DNA from: Ruminococcaceae bacterium UBA1375
Lineage (GTDB): Bacteria; Bacillota; Clostridia; Oscillospirales; Ruminococcaceae
Assembly (NCBI GenBank): GCA_002305795.1
Contig: DBRF01000018.1
Location: forward strand, 9,769 to 73,768
DNA: 64,000 bases
Direction of reading: 5' to 3'
Positions 1 through 6,989 of this stretch are shown piece by piece. The stretch's first letter is position 1; every line of letters begins with the position of its first letter. The notes under the pieces were generated by a model. The model worked only from the letters and a program-made list of their open reading frames with translations. It had not been told where the DNA came from and did not search any database. Position numbers and translations under genes: made by a program.

Positions 1-875
1 TAGGAGTTGGACAAGGGATTGAGGAAGCAGGTAATGTCCCGGATATACTTTAAGATACCGGCGATGAAGCTCTCCGCCACCGGATTGTGCTGTTCTCCCC
101 CCAAAAAGATATTTTCACCGTCTTTGAGCAGGTTTATGTTGACATGCAGCCCGCTGCCGGGAAGGTGTTCCATGGGTTTGGGGAGGAAGGAGCCGTATAG
201 GCCGTTGATGTTGGCGATGCTGCGCACCGCCAACTTAAAGGAAATCAAGTCGTCGGCTGCTCCCAGGGCGTTGTTGTCCCGGAAATCCACCTCGTTTTGG
301 CCGGGACCGTGCTCGTGGTAGGAGCATTCCGGCTTAATGCCCATCTGCTCCAGATTCAGGCAGATTTCCCGACGGATGTTTTCTCCCCGGTCCAGGGGCG
401 CCACATCCAGGTATCCCGCCCGGTCCTGGACCTCCAGGGTGGGATTGCCTTTATCGTCCTGCAAAAAGAGGTAAAATTCGCACTTGCTGCCGATTTTGCA
501 CTGGTACCCCATCTCTTTGCACCGGCGCACTGCTTTTTTTAATTGATAGCGGCTGTCCCGTTCAAAGTGGCGGCCGTCCCGGTAGCGGATGTCGCAGAAA
601 AACCGAATGACTCCCGCCCGGCTGGGACGCCAGGGAAGGGCCGCCATGGTGGTGGGGTCGGGGAAGAGGAACAGGTCTTCGCTGTCAGCTCCCGCAAATC
701 CCTGCACCGAGCAGGCGTCCAGGCAGATGCCGTATTCCAAGGCGTGCTGCAAGCGGTCCGCTTGGATGGATATATTTTTCACATTGCCGAAGATGTCGCA
801 GAAGGTGAGCCGGATAAACTTCACATCGTTTTCCCGGACGTACTGCAAGGCATCTCTGGCGGCTTGGGATAGCAT
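1..875 (-). CDS. glnA: Glutamine synthetase type I, C-terminus cut off by window start
   Basis: Makes glutamine from glutamate, ammonia and ATP in the cytoplasm. About 291 N-terminal residues are visible. They include the beta-grasp N-domain and the metal-binding stretches HEHGPGQNEVDF and PGSGLHVNINL, which are typical of GSI; a full enzyme has about 440 residues, so roughly a third lies outside the window. The start at 875 follows a good AAAGGAG site. It sits 20 bp behind a small membrane-protein gene and shares its promoter at 1155-1183. It is not part of the glutamate synthase operon, which ends at a terminator near 1290. The family is clear; a role distinct from the type III enzyme at 6990 is inference. 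Confidence 0.93.
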   Translation of the reverse strand, partial: MLSQAARDALQYVRENDVKFIRLTFCDIFGNVKNISIQADRLQHALEYGICLDACSVQGFAGADSEDLFLFPDPTTMAALPWRPSRAGVIRFFCDIRYRDGRHFERDSRYQLKKAVRRCKEMGYQCKIGSKCEFYLFLQDDKGNPTLEVQDRAGYLDVAPLDRGENIRREICLNLEQMGIKPECSYHEHGPGQNEVDFRDNNALGAADDLISFKLAVRSIANINGLYGSFLPKPMEHLPGSGLHVNINLLKDGENIFLGGEQHNPVAESFIAGILKYIRDITCFLNPLSNS

Positions 876-894
876 AGGAAAACTCCTTTCCAAA

Positions 895-1116
895 TCAATC
901 GCATTTGACTGTAAACTTCAAAATGGTGGCAATGGTTACCCATAAACCCAGCAATAAATACCCGATCAGGATGCAATAAACGCCCCAAAGCGGCAGCCCG
1001 TTGTAATGAAAGCCGGGATTGGACAGGACAAAGACCGTCCCTTTGATTCCGGTATACCAAAAAAAGATGGTGAGAAGGGAAAATAAAATTCTGGAGAAAA
1101 GGGGTTTTTTCTTCAT
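895..1116 (-). CDS. Small membrane protein upstream of glnA
   Basis: A 73-residue protein of unknown function. It begins with lysines (MKKK), has a hydrophobic segment at about residues 9-28, a short polar loop, and a second hydrophobic stretch at about 40-65, so it is probably a two-span membrane protein. ATG at 1116 or the GTG just before it at 1119 could start it; AGAAAGG lies about 10-13 nt upstream. It is the first gene after the promoter at 1155-1183 and lies 20 bp before glnA, so the two are probably co-transcribed. That position suggests, but does not show, a link to nitrogen metabolism. I recognise no family. Confidence 0.6.
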   Translation of the reverse strand: MKKKPLFSRILFSLLTIFFWYTGIKGTVFVLSNPGFHYNGLPLWGVYCILIGYLLLGLWVTIATILKFTVKCD

Positions 1117-1154
1117 CACAGCAGGGCAGCCTTTCTTACAGTTTAACTTCTCCT

Positions 1155-1183
1155 ATTTTATCAGAAAAAAAGCGGCAATGCAA
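1155..1183 (-). promoter_or_regulatory. Sigma-A promoter for the small membrane gene and glnA
   Basis: On the minus strand TTGCAT (1183-1178), a 17-bp spacer and TAAAAT (1160-1155). It lies 39 bp before the small membrane gene and just after the terminator of the upstream operon. Confidence 0.6.
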
Positions 1184-1283
1184 ACATGGAAAGAGAAGCA
1201 GAGTAAAAACTTTTTGAGGAAAGACCGGCGGGGCAGGAAGCGGGTGAAAGGATTCTCTTCTGGTTTTGAAAATAAGGGAATTC

Positions 1284-1326
1284 AAACAAAAGGCGCCTTT
1301 CCCTGTGAACAAAGAGGAAAGACGCC
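1284..1326 (-). terminator. Intrinsic terminator of the glutamate synthase operon
   Basis: Minus-strand 11-bp stem, arms 1326-1316 and 1302-1292 with one G-U pair, followed by TTTTGTTT. It begins 14 bp after the stop codon of the last operon gene and separates the operon from glnA. Confidence 0.85.
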
Positions 1327-1339
1327 GATGAAAACACAC

Positions 1340-2071
1340 TCAGCACTGGTTGCGGGTGTAAAGCTGTTTGTAGGGGTTGTTGGAGTTGGGGGTCAGCACA
1401 TAGAAGCTGCTGTCCAGAATCTCCTGCTCTTCCCGGCCGAAGGCTTCGCAGAATTCGTGGATAAAGGGCTTGATCTCCTTGAGGTCTTCCTTGGTGGCCT
1501 GGCTGGCCAGAATCTGCTTGGGCAGGTTGGGAGGGAGCTTTTCGGTGCGCAAAAAGATTTTCCCGCCGTGCATACCGGTCCCCACAAAGTTGCAGTTCTT
1601 TTCAATGGACTGGTGGTTCAAATCCAGCACAATGATGTAGCCCCCAGCCTGGTATTCGCCCAGAAAGCTGCCGGTGATGCCGCCCACCACCAGAACCGGG
1701 ACCTTTTCCTGGAAGGCCTTCATGTGGATGCCGGTGCGGTAGCCGGAGTTGCCTTCAATGAAGATTTTGCCGCCCCGCATGGCGTAGCCGGTGGCGTCCC
1801 CGGCGTTGCCGTGGACATAGATGGTGCCTTCGTTCATGGTGTCCCCGGTAGCTTCCTGGGAATTGCCGTGGACATGAATGGTGCAGCCGTCCAGGTAAGC
1901 CCCTAAGGCGTTGCCGGGGGTGCCGTTGATGACAATGGTTTTGCCGGAAAGCCCTGCGCCAATGTAGCGCTGGCCCAGGCAGTTTTCAATCATGACGTCG
2001 GTGTCCGGGGTGGAACGAATGGCTTCGTTTAAGGTCTGAAAGTGCATCTCTGCACCGGGACGGATCATCAT
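1340..2071 (-). CDS. Glutamate synthase GXGXG-domain subunit (archaeal-type GltB3)
   Basis: 243 residues forming a right-handed beta-helix GXGXG domain, with repeats such as GNAGDATGYAMRGGKIFIEG. In bacterial GltB this fold is the C-terminal domain; here it is a separate protein, as in archaeal split enzymes. It is thought to be structural, organising the amidotransferase and synthase parts. The start is ATG at 2071, chosen because AAGGAGG lies 9 nt upstream; an earlier in-frame ATG at 2137 lies inside the preceding gene and lacks such a site. It is the last gene of the five-gene operon and is followed by a terminator. The last residues are CNNN-free and polar; nothing looks truncated. Confidence 0.9.
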   Translation of the reverse strand: MMIRPGAEMHFQTLNEAIRSTPDTDVMIENCLGQRYIGAGLSGKTIVINGTPGNALGAYLDGCTIHVHGNSQEATGDTMNEGTIYVHGNAGDATGYAMRGGKIFIEGNSGYRTGIHMKAFQEKVPVLVVGGITGSFLGEYQAGGYIIVLDLNHQSIEKNCNFVGTGMHGGKIFLRTEKLPPNLPKQILASQATKEDLKEIKPFIHEFCEAFGREEQEILDSSFYVLTPNSNNPYKQLYTRNQC

Positions 2072-2090
2072 AAGGTTCAGCCTCCTTCTC

Positions 2091-3332
2091 TTATTCCTTG
2101 GCTCCCGCCAGCTTGACCTTCCGCTCTTTTTTGGCAAAGGCCATGAGCTGGGGAGAGTGTTTAATCAAATCAAAATCAATCTCATCCAAAGGAGTCTGCT
2201 CCCGGATCAGGCTGGTGTAGATGCCGGCCCGCTTGATGACATCCCCGATGAGGATGTAGCCTTTCAGCTTGCCGTCCTTCACAAACAGCTTTTTGTAGCC
2301 TTCGCAGTTTTGTTCTTTGTACACTTCGCCGTCGTAGACACCGGCGGTAATCATGTGCAGTCCCAGCATGCCCATGGCGTTCATGGGAATTGCCTTATCG
2401 TAGTTGGCTTCGCCTCCCGCCATTTCGATACCGGCGGTTTCTCCCTGCATGTAGGCGTTGGGCAGCAGAGCCAAAATTTGGTCTTGGTCCGAAGCGATGT
2501 TGTGGCTGACGGTGCAGTCCCCGGCGGCATACACGTCTGCCGCACTGGTGGCGCAGTGGACATCGGTGAGGATGCCCCGGTTCACGTCAATCCCCGCCTG
2601 CTGGGCCAGTTCCACATTAGGACGCACGCCCACGGCGATGACCACCACGTCGTATTCCACTTCGGCGCCGCTGTTGAGACGGGCCACGCCTTCTTCAAAT
2701 TTGGCCACGGAGTCGGAAAGGTAGAACTTGACGCCCTTCTTTTCGATGTACTCCTGCACCAGCTTGGAGCCTTCTTCGTCCAGGATGGAGGGGAGGATCC
2801 GGTTGGCCAAATCCACCACCGTCAAAGAAGTTACCTTTTCAAAGATGCCTTCGGCGCACTTCAAGCCGATCAAACCGGCGCCTACAATCAGCACCTTGGA
2901 GTCGGGGGTGATGGCTTCTTCCAAAGCCAGAGCGTCGTTTAAGGTCATAAAGGTGAATTTCTTTTCCACTTGGTCCAGCCCTTCCATGGGAGGGATAAAG
3001 GGACGGGAGCCGGTGGCCAGCAGCAGCTTGCCGTAGGTGACGGTTTCCCCGTTGTCCAGCTCCAGGGTGTGTTCCTCCGGGTGGAGGGCGGTGGCTTTGA
3101 CGCCGAACAGGGTGTCTACTTTGTTGTCTTCATAGAAGGAATCCGGACGGTACTTCATCCGCTGACGGTCGGTTTTGCCCCAGAGCAGGTAGGAAATCAG
3201 GGGGCGGGAATAGGTGTGGTGAGGTTCGTCGGAGACGATAAGGATGCTGCCTTTGGTATCTACTTGACGGATGCCCTCCACACAGCCGATGGCGGCGGCG
3301 GAGTTGCCCACGATGACATAATTCTTTTCCAT
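2091..3332 (-). CDS. FAD-dependent NAD(P)H oxidoreductase of the glutamate synthase operon
   Basis: 413 residues of the pyridine nucleotide-disulfide oxidoreductase class, resembling NADH oxidase/rubredoxin reductase. The FAD-binding glycine motif VIVGNSAAAIG is at residues 6-16, the NAD-binding VLIVGAGLIGLKCAEG lies near 147-162, and the second FAD motif ends in VYAAGDC. It lacks the CxxxxC redox disulfide of thioredoxin or lipoamide reductases. Placed between the ferredoxin and GXGXG genes, it probably feeds electrons from NAD(P)H, through the ferredoxin, to the synthase core. That is inference from context, as is the cofactor preference. It has a clear AAGGAG ribosome binding site. Confidence 0.88.
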   Translation of the reverse strand: MEKNYVIVGNSAAAIGCVEGIRQVDTKGSILIVSDEPHHTYSRPLISYLLWGKTDRQRMKYRPDSFYEDNKVDTLFGVKATALHPEEHTLELDNGETVTYGKLLLATGSRPFIPPMEGLDQVEKKFTFMTLNDALALEEAITPDSKVLIVGAGLIGLKCAEGIFEKVTSLTVVDLANRILPSILDEEGSKLVQEYIEKKGVKFYLSDSVAKFEEGVARLNSGAEVEYDVVVIAVGVRPNVELAQQAGIDVNRGILTDVHCATSAADVYAAGDCTVSHNIASDQDQILALLPNAYMQGETAGIEMAGGEANYDKAIPMNAMGMLGLHMITAGVYDGEVYKEQNCEGYKKLFVKDGKLKGYILIGDVIKRAGIYTSLIREQTPLDEIDFDLIKHSPQLMAFAKKERKVKLAGAKE

Positions 3333-3344
3333 TTTGGCTCCTCC

Positions 3345-3773
3345 TTATCGTTCTTCGTACACAATGGCGGCATTGGGACAGCCTTTGACGCAGGCGGGTT
3401 CGCCGCAGGAATTGTTCAGGCAGAGCTCGCACTTCTGCACTGCGGTGCCGTTGCCCGGCATAATGGCGCCGTAGGGGCACATCAGCACACAGGTGTAGCA
3501 GCCCACACACTTGTTTTCATCCAGATGGATGACCCCGTCCTTGATACTCAGTGCGCCGGAGATGCAGCCCTTGACGCAGAGAGGTTCTTCACAGTGGCGG
3601 CACTGGACGGCAAAGTTTACGCCGTCCCCTTCCTCCACCTGAATCCGGGGGTTGATTTTTACGCCCTTTAAGGCTTTGACCATATCTGTTTCCCCGGAAT
3701 TGGCAAAGGCGCATTGATATTCACAGAGATGGCAGCCCAAGCACCATTCTTCATTTACATATACTCGTTTCAC
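3345..3773 (-). CDS. Four-cluster 4Fe-4S ferredoxin-type electron carrier
   Basis: 142 residues with four cysteine groups: C11-G-C-C starting CLGCHLCEYQC, then CRHCEEPLCVKGC, CVGCYTCVLMCPYGA, and CELCLNN followed by CGEPACVKGCP. This is the HycB/DmsB style of iron-sulfur subunit able to carry up to four [4Fe-4S] clusters. It lies 12 bp before the oxidoreductase gene and 15 bp after the synthase core gene, so it most likely shuttles electrons between those two proteins in the cytoplasm. No signal peptide or membrane segment is present. The alternative is a subunit of another oxidoreductase, but the operon argues against it. Confidence 0.88.
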   Translation of the reverse strand: MKRVYVNEEWCLGCHLCEYQCAFANSGETDMVKALKGVKINPRIQVEEGDGVNFAVQCRHCEEPLCVKGCISGALSIKDGVIHLDENKCVGCYTCVLMCPYGAIMPGNGTAVQKCELCLNNSCGEPACVKGCPNAAIVYEER

Positions 3774-3788
3774 AGCCAGATCTCCTCC

Positions 3789-5300
3789 TTATTCCCCGGC
3801 ATACTTGATGCCCAGAATCTCCAGTTCCTTCTGATTCAAGCCAACGCCCCGGAGCATTAAGCGGTTGCCCCGCAAGCTCTCGATGGAGTTGATGCCCATG
3901 CCGCCCATGATTTCTTTGATTTCGTGGGTCCAGGCGTTGACCAGGTTCACCAGCCGCTGAGAGCCGATGTTGGGGTTGAGACGCTTCACCAGTTCGGGGC
4001 GCTGGGTGGCAATGCCCCAATTGCACTTGCCTTCCTGGCAGCTGCGGCAGAGGTGGCAGCCCATAGCCAGGCAGGCGGCGGTGCCGATGTAGCAGGCGTC
4101 GGCGCCCAAAGCGATGGCCTTGACCACGTCGGCGGCAGAACGGATGGAGCCGCCCACTACCACGCTGACGTTGTCCCGGATGCCTTCTTCCCGCAGACGG
4201 GAGTCCACGCTGGCCAGAGCCAGCTCAATGGGAATGCCCACGTTGTCCCGGATTCGGGTGGGGGCAGCGCCGGTGCCGCCCCGGAACCCGTCGATGGCGA
4301 TGATGTCTGCGCCGCTGCGGGCCACGCCGGAAGCGATGGCTGCGACGTTATGCACCGCAGCGATTTTCACGATCACCGGCTTATTGTATTCGGTGGCTTC
4401 CTTTAAAGAGTACACCAGCTGGCGCAAATCCTCGATGGAGTAGATGTCGTGGTGGGGGGCAGGGGAGATGGCGTCGCTGCCTTCCGGGATCATACGGGTG
4501 CGGCTGATGTCGCCCACGATTTTGGCGCCCGGCAGGTGGCCGCCGATACCCGGCTTGGCGCCCTGGCCGATCTTGATTTCCACGGCGCAGCCCGCTTCCA
4601 GATAAGCCTTGTGCACCCCGAATCGGCCGGACGCCACCTGGACGATGGTGTTGGGGCCGTACTGATAGAAGTCTTCGTGCAGGCCGCCTTCGCCGGTGTT
4701 GTAGCAAATGCCCAGTTCGGTGGCGGCTCTGGCCAGGGACGCATGGGCGTTGTAGCTGATGGAGCCGTAGCTCATGGCGGAGAACATAATGGGGGTGTTC
4801 AGCCGGATCTGGGGGGTCTGGTTGTTGACAATGTTACCTTCCTCATCCCGGACGATTTCTTTGGGTTTCTTCCCCAGGAAGGTTACCGTTTCCATGGGCT
4901 CCCGCAGGGGGTCGATGGAGGGGTTGGTGACCTGGGAAGCGTTCAGCAGCAGCCGGTCCCAGTACACCGGCAGGTTGGTGGGGTTGCCCATGCTGGACAG
5001 CAGCACCCCGCCGCTTCCCGCCTGACGGTACAGCTCGGTGATGATTTGGGGCGTCCAGTTCCCGTTGGGACGGAAGGTGTGGTCGCTTTTGACGATTTTC
5101 AGCGCCCCGGTGGGACAGAGGCTGACGCACCGGTGGCAGTTGACGCATTTGGAATTGTCCGCCCGCATCACACCGTCTTCGTCCATGTAGTGCACTTCGT
5201 TGGCGCATTGCCGCTCACAGACCCGGCAGGCAATGCATTTGTCCTGGTCACGGACCACTTCAAATTCCGGGTGGATATAATTGATACCGTTATTGCCCAT
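3789..5300 (-). CDS. Glutamate synthase FMN/Fe-S core subunit (archaeal-type GltB2)
   Basis: 503 residues. The N-terminus holds two 4Fe-4S motifs (C22, C25, C28, C32 and C52, C55, C58, C62), a bacterial-ferredoxin extension not found in the standard GltB subunit. The rest is the FMN-binding TIM-barrel synthase domain with GEGGLHEDFYQYGPNTIVQ, KIGQGAKPGIGGHLPG and DGFRGGTGAAPTRI, ending in a cysteine-rich loop (GCHLCRSCQEGKCNWGIAT) that should bind the 3Fe-4S cluster. It converts 2-oxoglutarate plus ammonia, channelled from the amidotransferase subunit, to glutamate. Second gene of the operon, 17 bp after the amidotransferase gene. Confidence 0.94.
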   Translation of the reverse strand: MGNNGINYIHPEFEVVRDQDKCIACRVCERQCANEVHYMDEDGVMRADNSKCVNCHRCVSLCPTGALKIVKSDHTFRPNGNWTPQIITELYRQAGSGGVLLSSMGNPTNLPVYWDRLLLNASQVTNPSIDPLREPMETVTFLGKKPKEIVRDEEGNIVNNQTPQIRLNTPIMFSAMSYGSISYNAHASLARAATELGICYNTGEGGLHEDFYQYGPNTIVQVASGRFGVHKAYLEAGCAVEIKIGQGAKPGIGGHLPGAKIVGDISRTRMIPEGSDAISPAPHHDIYSIEDLRQLVYSLKEATEYNKPVIVKIAAVHNVAAIASGVARSGADIIAIDGFRGGTGAAPTRIRDNVGIPIELALASVDSRLREEGIRDNVSVVVGGSIRSAADVVKAIALGADACYIGTAACLAMGCHLCRSCQEGKCNWGIATQRPELVKRLNPNIGSQRLVNLVNAWTHEIKEIMGGMGINSIESLRGNRLMLRGVGLNQKELEILGIKYAGE

Positions 5301-5317
5301 TTTGCAGCTCCTCCTTC

Positions 5318-6436
5318 TTACACTTTCGCATCGGGGTTCAGCCGGACGATTACCGGTTCGCCGCCCTTGGGGGACCAGACCCGGTCCACTCTGGGTTCAA
5401 TGACCCGGATGGCGCATTCTTCGCTGGCGATGTACACCATATCGGTGTCGTCCTTTTCACCTACCACCATGCTCCGCAGTTTCAGCCGGTCGTTGAGGGC
5501 CATCATGCCCCCTTCAAATCCAACCAAAATGGAGAAGGGACCGGTGATCAGCAGGCTGGCAAAGGTGTTGCGCAGGTAGGTGAGCTGTTCTCTTTGTTTT
5601 TGGGGCATCCGCTCAATGGTGCTCCAGAAGGGAGCGGCGATGACGCTGGCTACCTCTTCCATGGTGAGCTTCTTCTCGTTGGCTAAGTAGTCGATGATGT
5701 AGGTAATCACCTCGGTGTCGGTGAGAAGGTTACATTTGTATCCGAACATTTCAATGTACCGGCGGTTGGCGTCGTAGGAAGAAATTTCTCCGTTGTGGAC
5801 GATGGAAAGTCCCAGCAGATCGAAGGGGTGGGCGCCGCCCCACCAGCCGGGAGTGTTGGTGGGGTACCGGCCGTGAGCAGTCCAGCTGTAAGCGTCGTAC
5901 TCTTCCAGCCGGTAAAACTCGCCTACGTCTTCCGGAAAGCCCACCGCTTTAAAGACCCCCATGTTTTTGCCGGAGGAGAACACATAAGCGCCGTCCAGCT
6001 GGGTGTTGATGTGGATGACGCAGCGTTTGGTAAATTCCTCTTCGGACAGTTGGCTCTGCATCAGCTTAATGTGCAGGGGGGTGACGAAGTACCGCCAGAT
6101 CAGAGGTTCGTCGGTAATGGCGGCAACCTTCCGGGTGGGGATTTTCGACAGGTTAATCACGTCAAAGTGCCGTTCCAGAAATTTTTCGCAGCGGGCTTTG
6201 CTGTCCTCATCGTTATAAAACACATGGAAGGCGTAGGCATCGGGGTATTGGGGATAGATGCCGTATCCCGCAAATCCGCCGCCCAGGCCGTTGGAACGGT
6301 CGTGCATGGTGGCGATGGATTTGATGATTTCCCGGCCGTTGACCTTCTTGCCGGATTTGGAAAAAATACCGGAGATTGCGCAGCCGGAGGGGATGCGTAC
6401 CTCTCCTTCTTTGTGGAGAATATTTTGGCTCATCAT
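5318..6436 (-). CDS. Glutamate synthase class II amidotransferase subunit (archaeal-type GltB1)
   Basis: 372 residues of the Ntn-type glutamine amidotransferase family; it would release ammonia from glutamine for the synthase core. The likely catalytic cysteine is C19 in PSGCAISGIFS, so a short propeptide is probably removed, and the active-site region continues with NGLGGGFAGYGIYPQYPD and HNGEISSYDANRRYI. The start at 6436 is preferred because AAGGAGG lies 8 nt upstream; an in-frame ATG at 6454 overlaps that site. It is the first gene of the operon and is preceded by a consensus promoter and a terminator-containing leader (6467-6590). Confidence 0.92.
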   Translation of the reverse strand: MMSQNILHKEGEVRIPSGCAISGIFSKSGKKVNGREIIKSIATMHDRSNGLGGGFAGYGIYPQYPDAYAFHVFYNDEDSKARCEKFLERHFDVINLSKIPTRKVAAITDEPLIWRYFVTPLHIKLMQSQLSEEEFTKRCVIHINTQLDGAYVFSSGKNMGVFKAVGFPEDVGEFYRLEEYDAYSWTAHGRYPTNTPGWWGGAHPFDLLGLSIVHNGEISSYDANRRYIEMFGYKCNLLTDTEVITYIIDYLANEKKLTMEEVASVIAAPFWSTIERMPQKQREQLTYLRNTFASLLITGPFSILVGFEGGMMALNDRLKLRSMVVGEKDDTDMVYIASEECAIRVIEPRVDRVWSPKGGEPVIVRLNPDAKV

Positions 6437-6466
6437 CTGGTTGGCCTCCTTCATCTCAGTAAACGG

Positions 6467-6542
6467 AAAACAAAAAAGACGTTCACCGATTTCCGCCTCG
6501 CTGTCCGATTTTGGACAAACGAGAAGAAAATCCGTGAACGTC
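6467..6542 (-). terminator. Leader terminator (attenuator) in front of the glutamate synthase operon
   Basis: In the minus-strand transcript a 15-bp stem (arms 6542-6528 and 6492-6478, one mismatch) encloses a smaller bulged hairpin with a six-base loop AAAATC and is followed by TTTTTTGTTTT. It lies between the promoter and the first gene of the operon, about 40 bp before that gene's start, so transcription should stop here unless the stem is prevented from forming. Its 5' arm overlaps the hexaloop hairpin at 6535-6550. Confidence 0.8.
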
Positions 6543-6550
6543 GTTGTTCA
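6535..6550 (-). promoter_or_regulatory. Hexaloop hairpin at the 5' end of the glutamate synthase transcript
   Basis: Stem TGAAC/GTTCA (6550-6546 with 6539-6535) and loop AACGAC, with A at loop position 1 and G at position 4. This matches the loop rule known for RNA targets of ANTAR antiterminators. It begins 11 nt after the -10 box and shares bases with the 5' arm of the leader terminator, so the two cannot form together. The regulator is not visible in the window. The antiterminator role is inference. Confidence 0.55.
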
Positions 6551-6561
6551 ATGCGAGCTTA

Positions 6562-6590
6562 ATTATAGACCATTTCTCTTTGGCTGTCAA
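6562..6590 (-). promoter_or_regulatory. Consensus sigma-A promoter of the glutamate synthase operon
   Basis: Minus strand TTGACA (6590-6585), 17-bp spacer, TATAAT (6567-6562): an exact match to the consensus. The expected transcript start is near 6555, only a few bases before the hexaloop hairpin. Confidence 0.85.
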
Positions 6591-6723
6591 GAGGAATTTT
6601 TTTTCTTTTTTATTTTTCAAAAGCCAAAACCGGGATTTGAACCTAAAAAATTAAGCTGAAACCGATGTTTTGTTTTGGTTTGCAGGTGTTTTAAGCCGGC
6701 GCCTATTTTTTTGAAAAAAAGTA
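6591..6723. other. Spacer between the two divergent nitrogen promoters
   Basis: AT-rich 133 bp with long T and A runs, no open reading frame of note and no clear dyad operator. An AT-rich UP-element-like function for either promoter is possible but not shown. Confidence 0.4.
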
Positions 6724-6752
6724 TTGACAACTTTCAAGCAGGTGGTTATACT
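6724..6752 (+). promoter_or_regulatory. Distal sigma-A promoter (P1) of glnN
   Basis: TTGACA (6724-6729), 17-bp spacer, TATACT (6747-6752): nearly perfect consensus. Start expected near 6759. Its transcript runs into a terminator after about 50 nt. Confidence 0.82.
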
Positions 6753-6763
6753 GTTGGTTGTAA

Positions 6764-6779
6764 ACAGCAAGGGCGCTGT
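6764..6779 (+). promoter_or_regulatory. Hexaloop hairpin at the 5' end of the glnN P1 transcript
   Basis: Stem ACAGC/GCTGT (6764-6768 with 6775-6779) and loop AAGGGC, again with A at loop position 1 and G at position 4. It begins 11 nt after the -10 box, the same spacing as in the glutamate synthase leader. The 3' arm is part of the terminator stem at 6774-6809, so the hairpin and terminator are mutually exclusive. Proposed antiterminator of ANTAR-target type; inference. Confidence 0.55.
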
Positions 6780-6809
6780 GGAGGGTGTTTCCCTTCCACA
6801 GCGTTTTTT
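6774..6809 (+). terminator. Leader terminator (attenuator) in front of glnN
   Basis: Stem arms 6774-6785 and 6791-6803 (CGCTGTGGA pairing with TCCACAGCG plus a GGG/CCC extension), then six T. It ends a P1 transcript of about 50 nt, roughly 180 bp upstream of glnN. It could also release a short stable RNA. Confidence 0.85.
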
Positions 6810-6890
6810 GTTGGAATGAATCACATCTTGGGCTTTTCTTAAAAAAATTACGTTATTCACTCTTGTTTTGACTGAATATCAATATTGTTC

Positions 6891-6919
6891 TTTACAAAAT
6901 ACAGTGAAAATGGTAAGAT
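6891..6919 (+). promoter_or_regulatory. Proximal promoter (P2) of glnN
   Basis: TTTACA (6891-6896), 17-bp spacer, TAAGAT (6914-6919). It lies after the leader terminator and so could give basal glnN expression independent of attenuation. The leader behind it can form GAGGG-AGAAGG-CCCTC (6920-6935) and an 8-bp bulged stem at about 6934-6959, neither followed by T residues. Confidence 0.6.
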
Positions 6920-6989
6920 GAGGGAGAAGGCCCTCCGTCGATTCGAGAGATCGGACGGCGTAGCCAATGTGGTATGGAGGTAATCGAGC

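Noticed and set aside
6630..6643. Minus-strand GGTTCAAATCCCGG, like a tRNA T-arm
   Set aside because: The flanking bases do not form a T-stem and there is no acceptor stem, anticodon arm or CCA; probably chance. A tRNA remnant or attachment site is not supported by any nearby mobile element.
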